From NCBI RefSeq assembly GCF_004664715.2, contig NC_051066.1, positions 75,799,147 through 75,863,146 on the forward strand: a stretch of DNA of 64,000 bases, read 5' to 3'. The first letter of the stretch is position 1; each line of letters begins with the position of its first letter. The notes under the pieces are model-generated. The model saw only the letters and a program-made list of their open reading frames with translations, was not told where the DNA came from and searched no databases. The stretch comes from Peromyscus leucopus. Taxonomy: Eukaryota > Chordata > Mammalia > Rodentia > Cricetidae. Below, in pieces: positions 1 through 9,827 of this stretch. A program made the position numbers and the translations under genes.

Positions 1-194
1 AGAAAAGGGAAAATAGATCGGTGGTAGGTCAAAGTCAACAGCAATACAGCACCAAAAATGTAGGAATCTTACTACTAGAATCTTAGATTAGAACCACAGT
101 CAAGATAGTGCCCATCTGTGCAATGTTTTAACTGCCATCAAGTTAAGTGATTGACCTTATGCATTTCTGGTGAGAGTGTAAACTGGTTAGAAAT

Positions 195-197
<3 letters not shown>

Positions 198-243
<46 letters not shown>
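198..243. repeat. (GA)n microsatellite
   Basis: About 23 uninterrupted AG dinucleotides lie inside the L1 fragment. They replace a stretch where L1 normally reads 'tatggag', which may have seeded the expansion. Confidence 0.95.
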
Positions 244-247
<4 letters not shown>

Positions 248-424
248 CTAAATTCAAAACTATTGGTTGACACAGAACACATCTATACCACTCCTGGTTA
301 GATATCTGACTCTAAGTTAATATATGGCAAGACACTTAAACATTCATATTTATTGTTGCACTTATAGTTACAGCTAAGAAATAAAACAGCTTAGATACTC
401 ATCACTAGATAATTGGATAAAAAA

Positions 425-430
<6 letters not shown>

Positions 431-478
<48 letters not shown>
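431..478. repeat. second (GA)n microsatellite
   Basis: About 24 uninterrupted GA units lie inside the same L1 fragment, 187 bp from the first tract and almost the same length. The reverse strand gives a spurious serine/leucine open frame. Confidence 0.95.
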
Positions 479-481
<3 letters not shown>

Positions 482-882
482 CAATTCCGTCACCTGCTGG
501 AAAATAGATAGAATGTGCCCAAATTATGTTAAGAAATAGAGTCAGAAAGACAATTACCTTATATTTTCTTTCATGTGTAGACTCTACACATAAAGGTTTA
601 CATATTTTTATGTATGTGTACACAAGTTACTAAAGAAGAATGGAGGCTATGAAACAGGATTAGAAGGTCTCAAGGGGAGATGGGGAGTATTAAGAGAGAG
701 AATTTAAAGGCATATACGTGAAAGAGAAAGTACTGAGGGTTGAGCCAAAAGGATGTAAAGGTTCAGAAGCCCTAGCACTGGGAGAAGGAATGAATTAGAA
801 CAGAACATAAACACGTATGTGTGGTTAAAAAATAGCATATCAAAACCCAGTATTGTATATTAACTTAAAAATAAATTTTAAA

Positions 883-1109
883 GATTCGCTTACTTGTTTT
901 GATTTTTAAATTTATGCGTATGAGTGTGGGTATTTGAATGTCAGTGGGGATATCCATAGAAGCCAGAAGTAGATATCAGACCCCTTGGATTAGATTTGTT
1001 AGAGTTGTAAGCCACCTGCTGTGAGCACTGGGAACAGAATGCAAGTCCCCTGGAAGAGCAACAAGCACTGTTAACTGCTTATTGTTAGCTATCTCTCTAA
1101 CCCCTAAAC
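883..1109 (-). mobile_element. B2/B3-family SINE, diverged
   Basis: The plus strand shows the complement of a tRNA-derived SINE: A/T tail side at the left, 'gtgagcactgggaacagaa', then 'ctggaagagcaacaagcact' and 'tagctatctctctaacccct', which corresponds to the A/B-box end. It inserted at the L1 tail. 'taaattttaaag' on the left and 'taaattttcaaaag' on the right look like an imperfect target duplication. Confidence 0.75.
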
Positions 1110-1348
1110 TAAATTTTCAAAAGACAAAAATATCTGGATTCACCTGTAGTGTAGATAAGGACCGCAGTGTTTACTTCAAAGGGATCTTGTATGATTAAGT
1201 AACACAGGGATTTAAGACTGTGCATGAATCATAGTACAAATACAACAAACTTTATTTTCTTCTGTGATATTTACCCTCTTCATGCTCTAGTGGGAGAGTA
1301 TAGAAGCCTGTGTTCCTCATCTTTCAGATAAGGAAAAAACAATTCTAT

Positions 1349-1539
1349 GGGCTGGTGAGATAGAGAGTAAATGTGCCTGCTGCCTGGGCTAATGATTCAA
1401 GTTCAATCTCTGGGAGCCACGTAATGGAAGGAGAGAACTGACTCCCACAAGTTATCCTCTAACCTTCCCAGAATGCCATGGCATGCATGTGCCCATACAC
1501 ATACCTACACAGAAAATAAATAAGTAAATAATGAAATAA
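1349..1539 (+). mobile_element. RSINE1/B4-like tRNA-derived SINE
   Basis: Starts 'gggctggtgagatagag', continues through 'ggaaggagagaactgactcc' and 'caagttatcctctaacctt', and ends in (AAATA)n. That order is typical of rodent tRNA-derived SINEs of the RSINE1 type. 'aacaattctat' and 'aacaaattctat' flank it as a probable target duplication. The family name is from memory. Confidence 0.65.
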
Positions 1540-2384
1540 TTTTTCCATTAACAAATTCTATTCACTTGTAAAGATATACAATGTATGATAAACATATGCA
1601 TAACCTAAAATATATATTTAGTATATGATAAATGTATGCATTATATATTCTAGTCAGTTGAGTGACATCTATATTAAAGTATATCTTTAGATAAATGTCC
1701 AAACATTGCTAAATGCACATTACTAAGCATGTTTTTTGTATTTATACAAACATTTATATATATAAACGTAAGTATTTATACATTCTAACATTTAAATATA
1801 TATTAATCCACAGGTTAAATATATGTCTGTTTGTGAGAGAGCCACACTTCAAAGTGAAGTAAAACTCATCCTGAATGGCTGAAGAGGGTGTTTAGGTGTC
1901 TGAAGAAGGCAACAAGTGGAGTTAGAAATCATAGTCCCTGTAGGTTCAACTCAAACTCGATTAAGCTCATCTACTTCACATATGTAAGGCATGCCTCTTA
2001 TCACCCAGAATGAAAGCCAGTCAGACATCCTGCCACAGAGGCTTTCAGGAAGAAAATGTCCCTAGAATGTTGGACCAAGACGGTCTCAGCCTTTTCCACA
2101 GATTGGCTCAATGTGGAACAGGCTTCTTCCTTCCTCTAGGACACCACTCGATCTTCCTCTCGGTATTTATTTCACTCTTCCTCTTTTCTATAAAACAGAT
2201 GTCAATATTCCACAGCCACTCATTTGTTTTATAGCTCTGGAAGCATTCTTGCAAAAGACCTCTTATTACCAAGGAGGACAGTGCAAAATGTGAAAGTGTT
2301 TGTTTTTCCATTGGGTAAGAATAATTAGATAAAATGAAGTGATTATGATTCTGATTCCCCACCTACATCTTCTTTCTGTGTTTG
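1540..2384. other. no recognised feature, AT-rich
   Basis: 1550-1830 is very AT-rich with many TATA/ATAT runs. 1830-2384 is mixed unique sequence. Overlapping short frames near 2010-2362 show no domain and no splice context I trust. Confidence 0.5.
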
Positions 2385-2553
2385 TTTTCTGTTAGGTTTG
2401 CTTCTTTTGAAACAAAGTCTTTATCTGTCCCATCTAGCCTAGAATTCATTAAATAACTCAGATGGACCTCAAAATTAAGTTCATCCGTCTAAGCTTCAAT
2501 GTGCTGGAATTACAGGCTGTGGCCCACACCCATCCACCCCAGCTTTTAAAGCC
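2385..2553 (-). mobile_element. old, strongly diverged B1 SINE
   Basis: The complement of B1 can be traced: 'gaaacaaagtctttatctgt', 'agcctagaattcattaa', 'caatgtgctggaattacagg', then a proline-like 'ccacacccatccacccc' end. Many substitutions mark it as much older than the B1 at 3387. Confidence 0.55.
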
Positions 2554-2819
2554 AGGATAACTGAGCTCTAAGTGGTGATGGGTCTCAGGAAACAACACCA
2601 GAAAATGCCACACTGAAATGTTGTCCACTTTAAATATTAAAAGGTTGGAAACCTTAGATGTTACAGAGAAACATCTCTCCAGCCTCCTTCTCTCTTCTAT
2701 TGTCCAGGCTTCAGGAAGCGGCACTCTCTGAAGGTCCTTTGTCTGACTAAAGGAAGTTCTTCTAAAAGAAACATACACATGGCAATACTAACTAGACTAT
2801 GGAGGTTATCAACAAGTAA

Positions 2820-2935
2820 ATAAATGGGGGGAGAAGTCAGGGGCAGTGTGTGTGTTGGGGATCATATTGGGGTAGTTGCAGGGAGCAAGTGGGTGTAATA
2901 TGATTGAAATCCTCAAAAAAAATGAAATAGAGGAG
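2820..2935 (+). mobile_element. possible L1 3' UTR scrap
   Basis: A G-rich stretch with 'gggagcaagtgggtgtaata' and 'tatgattgaaatcctcaaaa' resembles the last part of rodent L1 3' UTRs, which end 'tgatatgattgtattaaa' before the tail. It is short and uncertain. Confidence 0.35.
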
Positions 2936-3386
2936 AGAAAAAGCAAACAGAGAAATAGAAAGAAAGAACAAAGAGGTTTTTAGAAGAAGTAGAATTGCCT
3001 AAGACTCCCTCCCTAACATCTCACTACCCAGAAAGTCAGCCCACCTGGAGAGTTTCTGTCTCTTCTGAATGCAGCTCTTTGCTCCTAGTAAATTTTTTAT
3101 CCTTCACCTTCCAAAAGTTGTGCCACCTGCCCCAGAACCCAGAGAAATTTTGTCTTAGGCGGTTTTTGTTTCTTTTGACCATTGATTTTCCCTAAAACCT
3201 CTGCTTATGCTCTCTTTGCCCTCTGCCTGTGAAAAAAACAAAATAGAAGTTTCTAAGTATCAATGGGTTATTGGATAATCACTTTTCCATAATTTCCTGT
3301 GCATATAATAAGCTTTGATACTCAAATGTCAGTTTATTCTGGCCCATGAGAGAGGAAGAAAACATTTCTTCATCCTATACCAATTT

Positions 3387-3556
3387 TTTGTTTGTTTGTT
3401 TGTTTTTTTGTTTTTCGAGACAGGGTTTCTCTGTGTAGCTTTGCGCCTTTCCTGGAACTCACTTTGGAGACCAGGCTGGCCTCGAACTCACAAAGATCCG
3501 CCTGCCTCTTCCTCCAGAGTGCTGGGATTAAAGGCGTGCGCCACCACCGCCTGGCT
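3387..3556 (-). mobile_element. B1 SINE
   Basis: Near full-length complement of B1: poly-T/GTTT head, 'cgagacagggtttctctgtg', 'tagctttgcgcctttcctgg', 'aggctggcctcgaactcac', 'gtgctgggattaaaggcgtg' and 'cgccaccaccgcctggc'. Open frames across it are SINE artefacts. Confidence 0.93.
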
Positions 3557-3628
3557 CCGATCGTTTTTATAAGTTCTTTTCTAAGAGACCCAATGTTGTC
3601 ATCATTTTGCCTGAATAATGCACTTTTA

Positions 3629-3808
3629 TGCCTGTCTCTGCATCTCTGTGTCTCTACCTCTCTGTGTCTCTGTCTCTCTGTGTGTGTTTCTGTGTCTCTA
3701 TGTCTGTGTGTCTCTCTGTGTTTGTCTCTGTGAGTATCTCTCTCTCTGTCTCTCTACCTTTCTCTGTCTTTCTCTCTCTTTCTTTCTCTCTTCCTCTCTC
3801 CTCCCTCA
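3629..3808. repeat. (TCTG/TCTC)n low-complexity tract
   Basis: Pyrimidine-rich mixture of TCTCTG, TCTGTG and TCTC units, becoming CTTT-rich to the right. Three frames stay open because of base composition and give Ser/Leu/Val/Cys-rich peptides with no meaning. Confidence 0.9.
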
Positions 3809-4989
3809 TCCTCTATTATTAGAGGATGCCTTTGAATGTGGCTGTGCATTTTACGGGGAAAATGGAAACTCCATTTGAATAATATGGATATTCTAAATGA
3901 TAGTTTGACATTCTAAATTGTCCAAGCTTTCTCAGTGGCTTCCTACATGAGGGTTTTCCTCCTATGAATTAATATCATTATATTGTTAATGCCAGTTTAA
4001 AGAGAAGAGTGTTGTTTCCTAAGTATAACTAATCCTCTGGATGAGAGGATAACAACATCCTTTCAAACATTCCTTTAGGACATTCCTTGATGGCTCTTGA
4101 ATTTGTAATGCTTGTATGATTACTGAACTTCATGTCTGACACAATCACCCCTGAGTGGAACTGCCTCATTCTTCACTCATTTTAAGTTGATATTGTGATG
4201 AAGATGTGCAAATGTGGAATGAAGATGCCAACCAGTTAGATCAGTACCCAGGTAACTATAACTGGAATCCAGGAAACATAGAACAGAGGAAGATGCAAAA
4301 ATAAAGAGAACTATGAGGAAAACAGGTAGTGCACTTCAGTGAAAATCCAGTTCAGACAGTGTTAGATGAAATTTATCACCAGTTCAGTAGTCTATATCTA
4401 TACTACAGGAGTGCATGTTTTACACAATAGTTATGCTCTTAAGTTCTGTGAAAATCTATACTGCAATTCACATTCATGGAGCATTTGACATGTATGTTTT
4501 AATCAAATATTATTCTAGATATTCAAAGTATAGCATAACTATAAAGAAATTCATAGGTTGTGTCAAAATAGTTATGATCCCATGTTTGAGGCCCTTTATT
4601 AAGAGGGTGTATCCTATGTTGGGGGGTGCAGCAAAAAGAAACAGAAGAGAAATGTTGTGTCTTTACCATGAAAAAGAAGTTGAAATTTCTCAGAATCATA
4701 CTGTATTTGTTTGCATCATCTCTGACCAAAAAAAAAATAATGAGTAAAGCCAAGAAGTTATGAAGGAAGGCTCTCTATAAATGATGATTCAATAGTAGAT
4801 GTCATTCTGCTGGTACCATACAGTCACCACAACCTTATAAAAAACATACTATATTTCTACAAGAATATCATTTCAATAACTGTTCAACCCTGAACTGAAG
4901 CCTCCACAGCAGTGAATCACTATGGTCAAACATTTCTAATGAACTCCTCATTCTTTCTTTCCAAGCCTTCCACTTGATCAAGGCGAATC
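3809..4989. other. no recognised feature
   Basis: Unique-looking sequence. The 110-aa frame near 4415-4747 has no signal, motif or repeat I recognise and is of a length expected by chance. Confidence 0.5.
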
Positions 4990-5092
4990 AGCACAGGATT
5001 GTGGTCTGGCATATAAGAGGCTGAGGCATAAGCATGATGCCAGGCTAGTTGCACAGTGGGAGCCTCTCTGAAAACAAATCAACCAAATCCCT
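4990..5092 (+). mobile_element. degenerate B1-like fragment
   Basis: 'tggcatataagaggctgagg' to 'cctctctgaaaacaaatcaa' follows the order of B1 ('gaggcagaggc' ... 'ccaggctag' ... 'agaccctgtctc'). Identity is low and it lacks a clear tail. Confidence 0.4.
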
Positions 5093-5126
5093 ATTGCCTC
5101 AACCTTCATGAGCCCCCCCTCATTTT

Positions 5127-5328
5127 TTTTAATTTATTTATTTATTGTGTGTGTTGGTATTTTTCCTACAAGTATGTCTGTATGAGGGTGCCAGATGCTC
5201 TGGAACTGGAGTTACAGACAGATATATGAGCTGTCATGTGGGTGCTGGGAATTGAACCAGGGTCCTTAAGGAAGAACAGTCAGTGCTCTTAACCTCTGAG
5301 CCATCTCTCCAGCCCCCGCCCCCCTCAT
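5127..5328 (-). mobile_element. B2/B3-family SINE with target duplication
   Basis: Complement of a B3-type SINE: A/T tail at left, 'ctggaactggagttacagac', 'gggtgctgggaattgaacc', 'cagtgctcttaacctctgag' and 'ccatctctccagcccc'. The 13-bp 'cccccctcatttt' occurs on both sides (about 5114-5126 and 5329-5341), a convincing target-site duplication. Confidence 0.9.
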
Positions 5329-5341
5329 TTTCTATGGCATA

Positions 5342-6219
5342 TATATCCTTATTGTGATCTGATTTTTACCAATAAATGACATCATCCTTTGGATATTTTG
5401 ATTCTGTTTTAGGTTGATACCCACAAGAGTAGAACAAATGCTAAGGCAAAAGAAAAATAAGGAAATAAAAACAGACAGAAAAGGGATTGTTTGGTTTGTT
5501 TTGGTTTAATAATAGCTAGGTCTAGAGCTCTGGGGTAGACAGGCTGCTTCAAAAGATACAAGCAACAGAAGAGAGACCACTCTAAAGCAAGAAGAAATAC
5601 AAAGAGTTCAAAAATATTTCTTCTTCACTACAAAAGACATAGAAATTTTAATATTATCCTAAGTATTAAAATGCTTTGGCTTCAAGAAATGGCTGAATAT
5701 TGTGGAAAAATATAATCAGGTTTTAAAATTATACTTTTGCATTTAAATGTTTCTCTACATATTAGTATCTTTATTCTACTCATATCTTAACATCTGTCAG
5801 ATAAATTGCATTATTTTTATATTACCTTGAATGAGTGTTTGTCATTTAAGTGAATTTAAAGTATATTTATAACATTATCTAGGTTGTAATTTTCTAGGTC
5901 AAAAAATTTTTGAGAAGTGAAACCATCTATTCTCACACATACAGCTCAGACAACAATGATAAAAGGTATTGACAGAGTTTACTGTCTTCATTAATGTGAA
6001 TATTATTCCATTATATTTGTTTGCACAACTATTATTGTCTGAATATCTCACCCTGCTACATTACTGAACTGCTTGTAAAAAGAAACTTCCTGAAAGATCC
6101 AATAGAAGAAATTTTGACCAGACAGTGTCACCCTAAGACTCTTCTGCACATACTGTCTCAGGAAACCTGCTTTGAGATTTTCATGAGTGCTGCACATACC
6201 TGTTGTGCATATACAGAAT
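5342..6219. other. no recognised feature
   Basis: AT-rich unique-looking sequence. The only long frame (6021-6305) runs into the adjacent CA/TA repeat and shows no domain. Confidence 0.5.
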
Positions 6220-6290
6220 CACACACACACACACACACACCACACACACACACACATATATATACATATATATATATATATACATACACA
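6220..6290. repeat. compound (CA)n-(TA)n microsatellite
   Basis: About 18 CA units with one extra C, followed directly by a TA-rich run broken by CATA steps. Confidence 0.95.
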
Positions 6291-6398
6291 GTCATATGCA
6301 TATAAATAAATAAGATTAAAACACAGAGAATAGAAAGATACAGATTAGCTTCTGATCATCAATGAATACCTGCCTTATGCTTTCTACTGAGTATTACC

Positions 6399-6737
6399 TG
6401 TTGTGGGATATTTGCACACTGTGTGAAGATATATTGCTGTGATTGGTTTAATAAAGAGCTAAACAGCCAACAGCTAGGAAGGAGGTATAGGCAGGACTTC
6501 TGGGTAGAGAGAGAGGAAGTAGGAGATGAATCTCAGTGTGGGAGAGATGCCAAGAAACACTGAAGAAGCAGGATGGGTGGTATGTGACAGAATGTAGATT
6601 AATAGAAATGGGTTAATCTAAGTTATAAGAACTAGTTAAAAACACACCTAAACTAAGGCCAAGTTTTCATAATCAATAATAAATCTCCATGTTGTTATTT
6701 GGGAGCTGGCTAGCAGGACAGAGAAAGACTCATTATA
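6399..6737 (+). repeat. 5' LTR of provirus 1
   Basis: Begins 'tgttgtgggatatttgcac' and ends '...gactcattata' (ancestrally ...TTACA). It contains 'gtgattggtttaataaagag', an inverted CCAAT motif beside a TATA/AATAAA-like element. A core 'attaatagaaatgggttaat' is shared with the LTRs of provirus 2, and 'ttatttgggagctgg' with the solo LTR at 36.6 kb. Confidence 0.88.
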
Positions 6738-6739
6738 TA

Positions 6740-6757
6740 TGACATCCAACATGGGAG
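6740..6757 (+). promoter_or_regulatory. retroviral primer-binding site, Lys-tRNA-like
   Basis: 'tgacatccaacatgggagc' lies 2 bases after the LTR end. It fits the Lys-tRNA site TGGCGCCCAACGTGGGGC once CpG-type G-to-A and C-to-T decay is allowed. Assignment to Lys is by similarity only. Confidence 0.7.
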
Positions 6758-9470
6758 CATGTATTTCAACATAGGATCTGAGAAATCTTTAAAAAAGGTT
6801 TCTAAATATGAAAATAAAGAGCCAGATGTGACTTCTTAGTCGTGCAATCTCTCAGGTGGGACAGTGCTCAGCATACAGAAGCATGGCTACAGCCCACTGA
6901 CTGTCGGCTGGAGCCAGCACCATACACCATGCACTAAGCTTAGCCATGGGGCAGCTGAAATGGCAGTTTAAGATTTGTTTTGCATAGTCAGAGAATGCCA
7001 CAGGCCCTTAGTAAAGTCAAGTCCAGAAAACCACTGAAAAAGTTAGAGTACATTTTTAAAATGTACATAGATGCTAAAGAAAAATAGGAAAATGGGTATT
7101 GATAGTTATAAAAAATAAATAATTTAAAAATAATAAAACTTTAAAAAGACAATGAAGTCATAAAAATAAGGTAAAAATGAGAAATGCACATGGTTTCTGG
7201 ATCCTGTATGGTACTTTGTTAACTTTGAATTTTTTAAATGCTAATGTACAAAACAAAATAGTTGCTGAGAGACATTGGATTTTGGAGACTGCTAAATTAA
7301 GCCAACCTATATATTTTCAAAATATCTTAACTTCAAAGCAGAATTCTGAAAATATATTGCATTTGTGGAGAGATTAAGCCTTTGTCTCCACAAGAAATAA
7401 AAAGTTATGATCCTCTTTAAAATTAATAAAAATCAGATTTGGTTGGGGAAGAATTCCTGAAAATTTTGGCTACAGACATGAAAAAAAAAAAAACACAAAA
7501 AGACTACAGGACAGGTGACATATATGCTGATCCCTCTACTGTGGGAACAACTCTGAGACTGGTTAAAACATGATAAATCTTGTTGGTTACAGAATCCTCA
7601 TGACTTATTACTACATGCCACCCTTTCATATGACATGGATAGAAGTTTGGTTATACAGTCCAAATGGACTTATAAAGTTGACAGGTCACTTTTACCTGCC
7701 CCCCCCAAAAAAATCATCTTTAACTGACTTATGTACACCACACATTCCATACTTGTGTTAATGCAGATATACATGTTACTTTTAGAAATGTATGTGTTTT
7801 CAGAAAAATGGGAGCAGACACCAATGAAGCCAAGTAGCCCAGGTGATCCAGCCTCTCAGAATGCCTCTATTGGAATTTCCCAAAATTCTGTTTCCGGAAC
7901 AACTTCAAACCTGTTAGCTGAGATGGTCCAGCCTCAGAGATTATCCAGTCAAGACTTCAAGTAAGCTCTACATTTTCCCATTATACAGAGACTAAACAAA
8001 ATATATATATTACAGCTAGCTCTCCCAGAACTTACCCATTATTCCAATTTTCTCAGGGTCCCCTAAAGATGCTGTCTCCCACAGACAACAGGGAGCAGGA
8101 CACCCACATTCCCAAGAGGTGGTGTGGGTGGTTTTATATCATTCAATGGATTATGGATGTTTGTCATTGTTTAGGAATTTGGTAATAAGTTGTTATTGGT
8201 CATGGTCAAGAAAAAAAGCTGAGCAAAGAAGATTAGATTCAGGGATCTCTTTCTGAAGGGGAAAAGGAGGGATATATTACAGAAATGATGAGATAAAAGG
8301 GTGTATTGCTGAGTCTACTATTGAACTAAAACAGAACTACTTGTATCAAATATTTTACATTACTATATATTTTATATTGATACAAATTTAATAATTAATT
8401 TTAAATTTAATATTTTCTATACTTTATATATGTTTCTACTCTTGTTTAAGGTATTGTACCTTTGCACCTCATTTGACAATGTAATATAAAGTTCAAGTCC
8501 TTAAAAACTATTTAGTATAATAAAGAAAGACAGGTTAGTAGTTAATCATTTACAATCAAATTTGTGGCCATGTTAGGTATGTTTTCAAAGTCAAATAGAG
8601 ATATATTTTAGATAGACATATGGTCTTCAAACACTTCAGACACCTACAGAATATAGCACTTAAGATGTTTTATTATCCTAAAGCTTTTCCTGACAGTAAG
8701 ACACATCTGCTCCTGGCAGCATCAATTTACTTCAAAAAAAAAGAATGATGGGCATTGAAGAATCCCCATGAGGAGTTTGGTTTCAATTGGAAAAGCTAGA
8801 CATTTGGGCAAGAAACTGCCATTGCCTTGACTGCTGAGAGTATGCTGTCCAAATTGGACAAGCAGGACACAAAAAAGTTAATTGCTGAACTTTGCAAGGA
8901 CAAGGTAGACAGTCCTTCAAAATGCCTGCTTCACAAGAAAGTCTGTCAGATATTCTAGACCTCTAGGCCAAAAATGGATGCCCCAACATTACAGAGGAAC
9001 CTCAGGTGACTATCCAGGCAGCCAGATGTCTCTGTCATTTCTTAGTTTTGGAAGTTGTTTGTTTTGTGCTTCTTGTTTCATCAGGTAAATTCTCTTCAGA
9101 TCTTTGATGAGGTTAAAGACTAGATAGTTATAGTTATAGTTTCTCTTGTTACCAAACTCATAAAAGAAACTCATAAAAGAGGTATAAAGTATATAAGGTT
9201 GAGAGACATAAAAGCTTAAGTTGTTTATCTAATAAAACATTTGGGGGTTTAAAAAGATAGTTTGGTGTTGGTAATATAAGTTAGGATAGAGAATGTAAAT
9301 GAGGTACTTAACTATGGACCCACCAAGGTAGGATAGATAAGAAATATTTTCTCTGAATTTGCCAAATACAGATAAACTGGACATTGTAAATGTAATTCTT
9401 ACTGGATAACTGTTCTTATTGTATATAGTTTTATTATGTTAGAATTGAAAATTTTTCTTTTTATCTAGAC

Positions 9471-9483
9471 AAAAAGAAGGAAA
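9471..9483 (+). promoter_or_regulatory. polypurine tract of provirus 1
   Basis: 'aaaaagaaggaaa' sits immediately before the right LTR, the place where plus-strand DNA synthesis is primed in retroelements. Confidence 0.75.
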
Positions 9484-9821
9484 TACTTTGGGATATTTGT
9501 ATACTGTGTGAAAATATATCGATGTGATTGGTTTAATAAAGTGTTGAACGCCCAATAGCTAGGCAGGAGCTATAGGTGGGACTTCCAGACAGACAGAGAG
9601 AAAAAGTAGATGAATCTAGGTGTGGAAGAGACTCCGGAAGACATGAAAGAAGCAGGATGGATGGCGCGTGACAGAAGGTACATTAATAGAAATTCATTAA
9701 TTTAAGTTATAATGGGTAGTTAAAAACAAGCTTAAAATAAGGCCAAGCTTTCATAATTAATACTAAGTCTCTCTGTTGTTATTTGGGACTTGGTTGGTGG
9801 AACAGAGATAGACTTGTTACA
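9484..9821 (+). repeat. 3' LTR of provirus 1
   Basis: Aligns over its whole length with 6399-6737 ('tttgggatatttgtatactg', 'gtgattggtttaataaagtg', 'attaatagaaattcattaat', 'ttgttatttgggacttgg', ending 'gacttgttaca'). It retains the CA terminus that the left copy has lost. Confidence 0.88.
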
Positions 9822-9827
9822 GTTACA

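Larger units (their letters stand above)
150..873 (+). mobile_element. old L1 LINE 3' end fragment
   Basis: Diverged match to the end of L1 ORF2 and the 3' UTR. 'gtgagagtgtaaactggtta' near 170 and 'ctataccactcctgg' near 283 are ORF2 C-terminal codons in the usual order. A purine-rich 3' UTR follows, ending in 'aacttaaaaataaattttaaa' type sequence at 862-882. No frame is open. The left edge is approximate. Two (GA)n tracts sit inside it. Confidence 0.6.
6399..9821 (+). mobile_element. non-autonomous ERVK-like provirus 1
   Basis: A complete LTR-internal-LTR structure of about 3.4 kb. Two related LTRs of about 339 and 338 bp flank about 2.75 kb of internal DNA that has no open gag, pol or env. 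A Lys-tRNA-like primer site follows the left LTR and a purine tract precedes the right LTR. The flanks 'attacc' (6393-6398) and 'gttaca' (9822-9827) match at 4 of 6 bases, a possible decayed 6-bp duplication. By eye the LTRs differ at roughly a fifth of sites, so the insertion is old. Internal segments around 7180-7380, 7880-8000, 8340-8740 and 8760-9130 are clearly related to provirus 2. The size recalls mys elements of Peromyscus, which I infer from memory only. Confidence 0.85.

Noticed and set aside
3387..3878. 113-aa Ser/Leu/Cys-rich frame
   Set aside because: B1 SINE fused in frame with a TCTG microsatellite.
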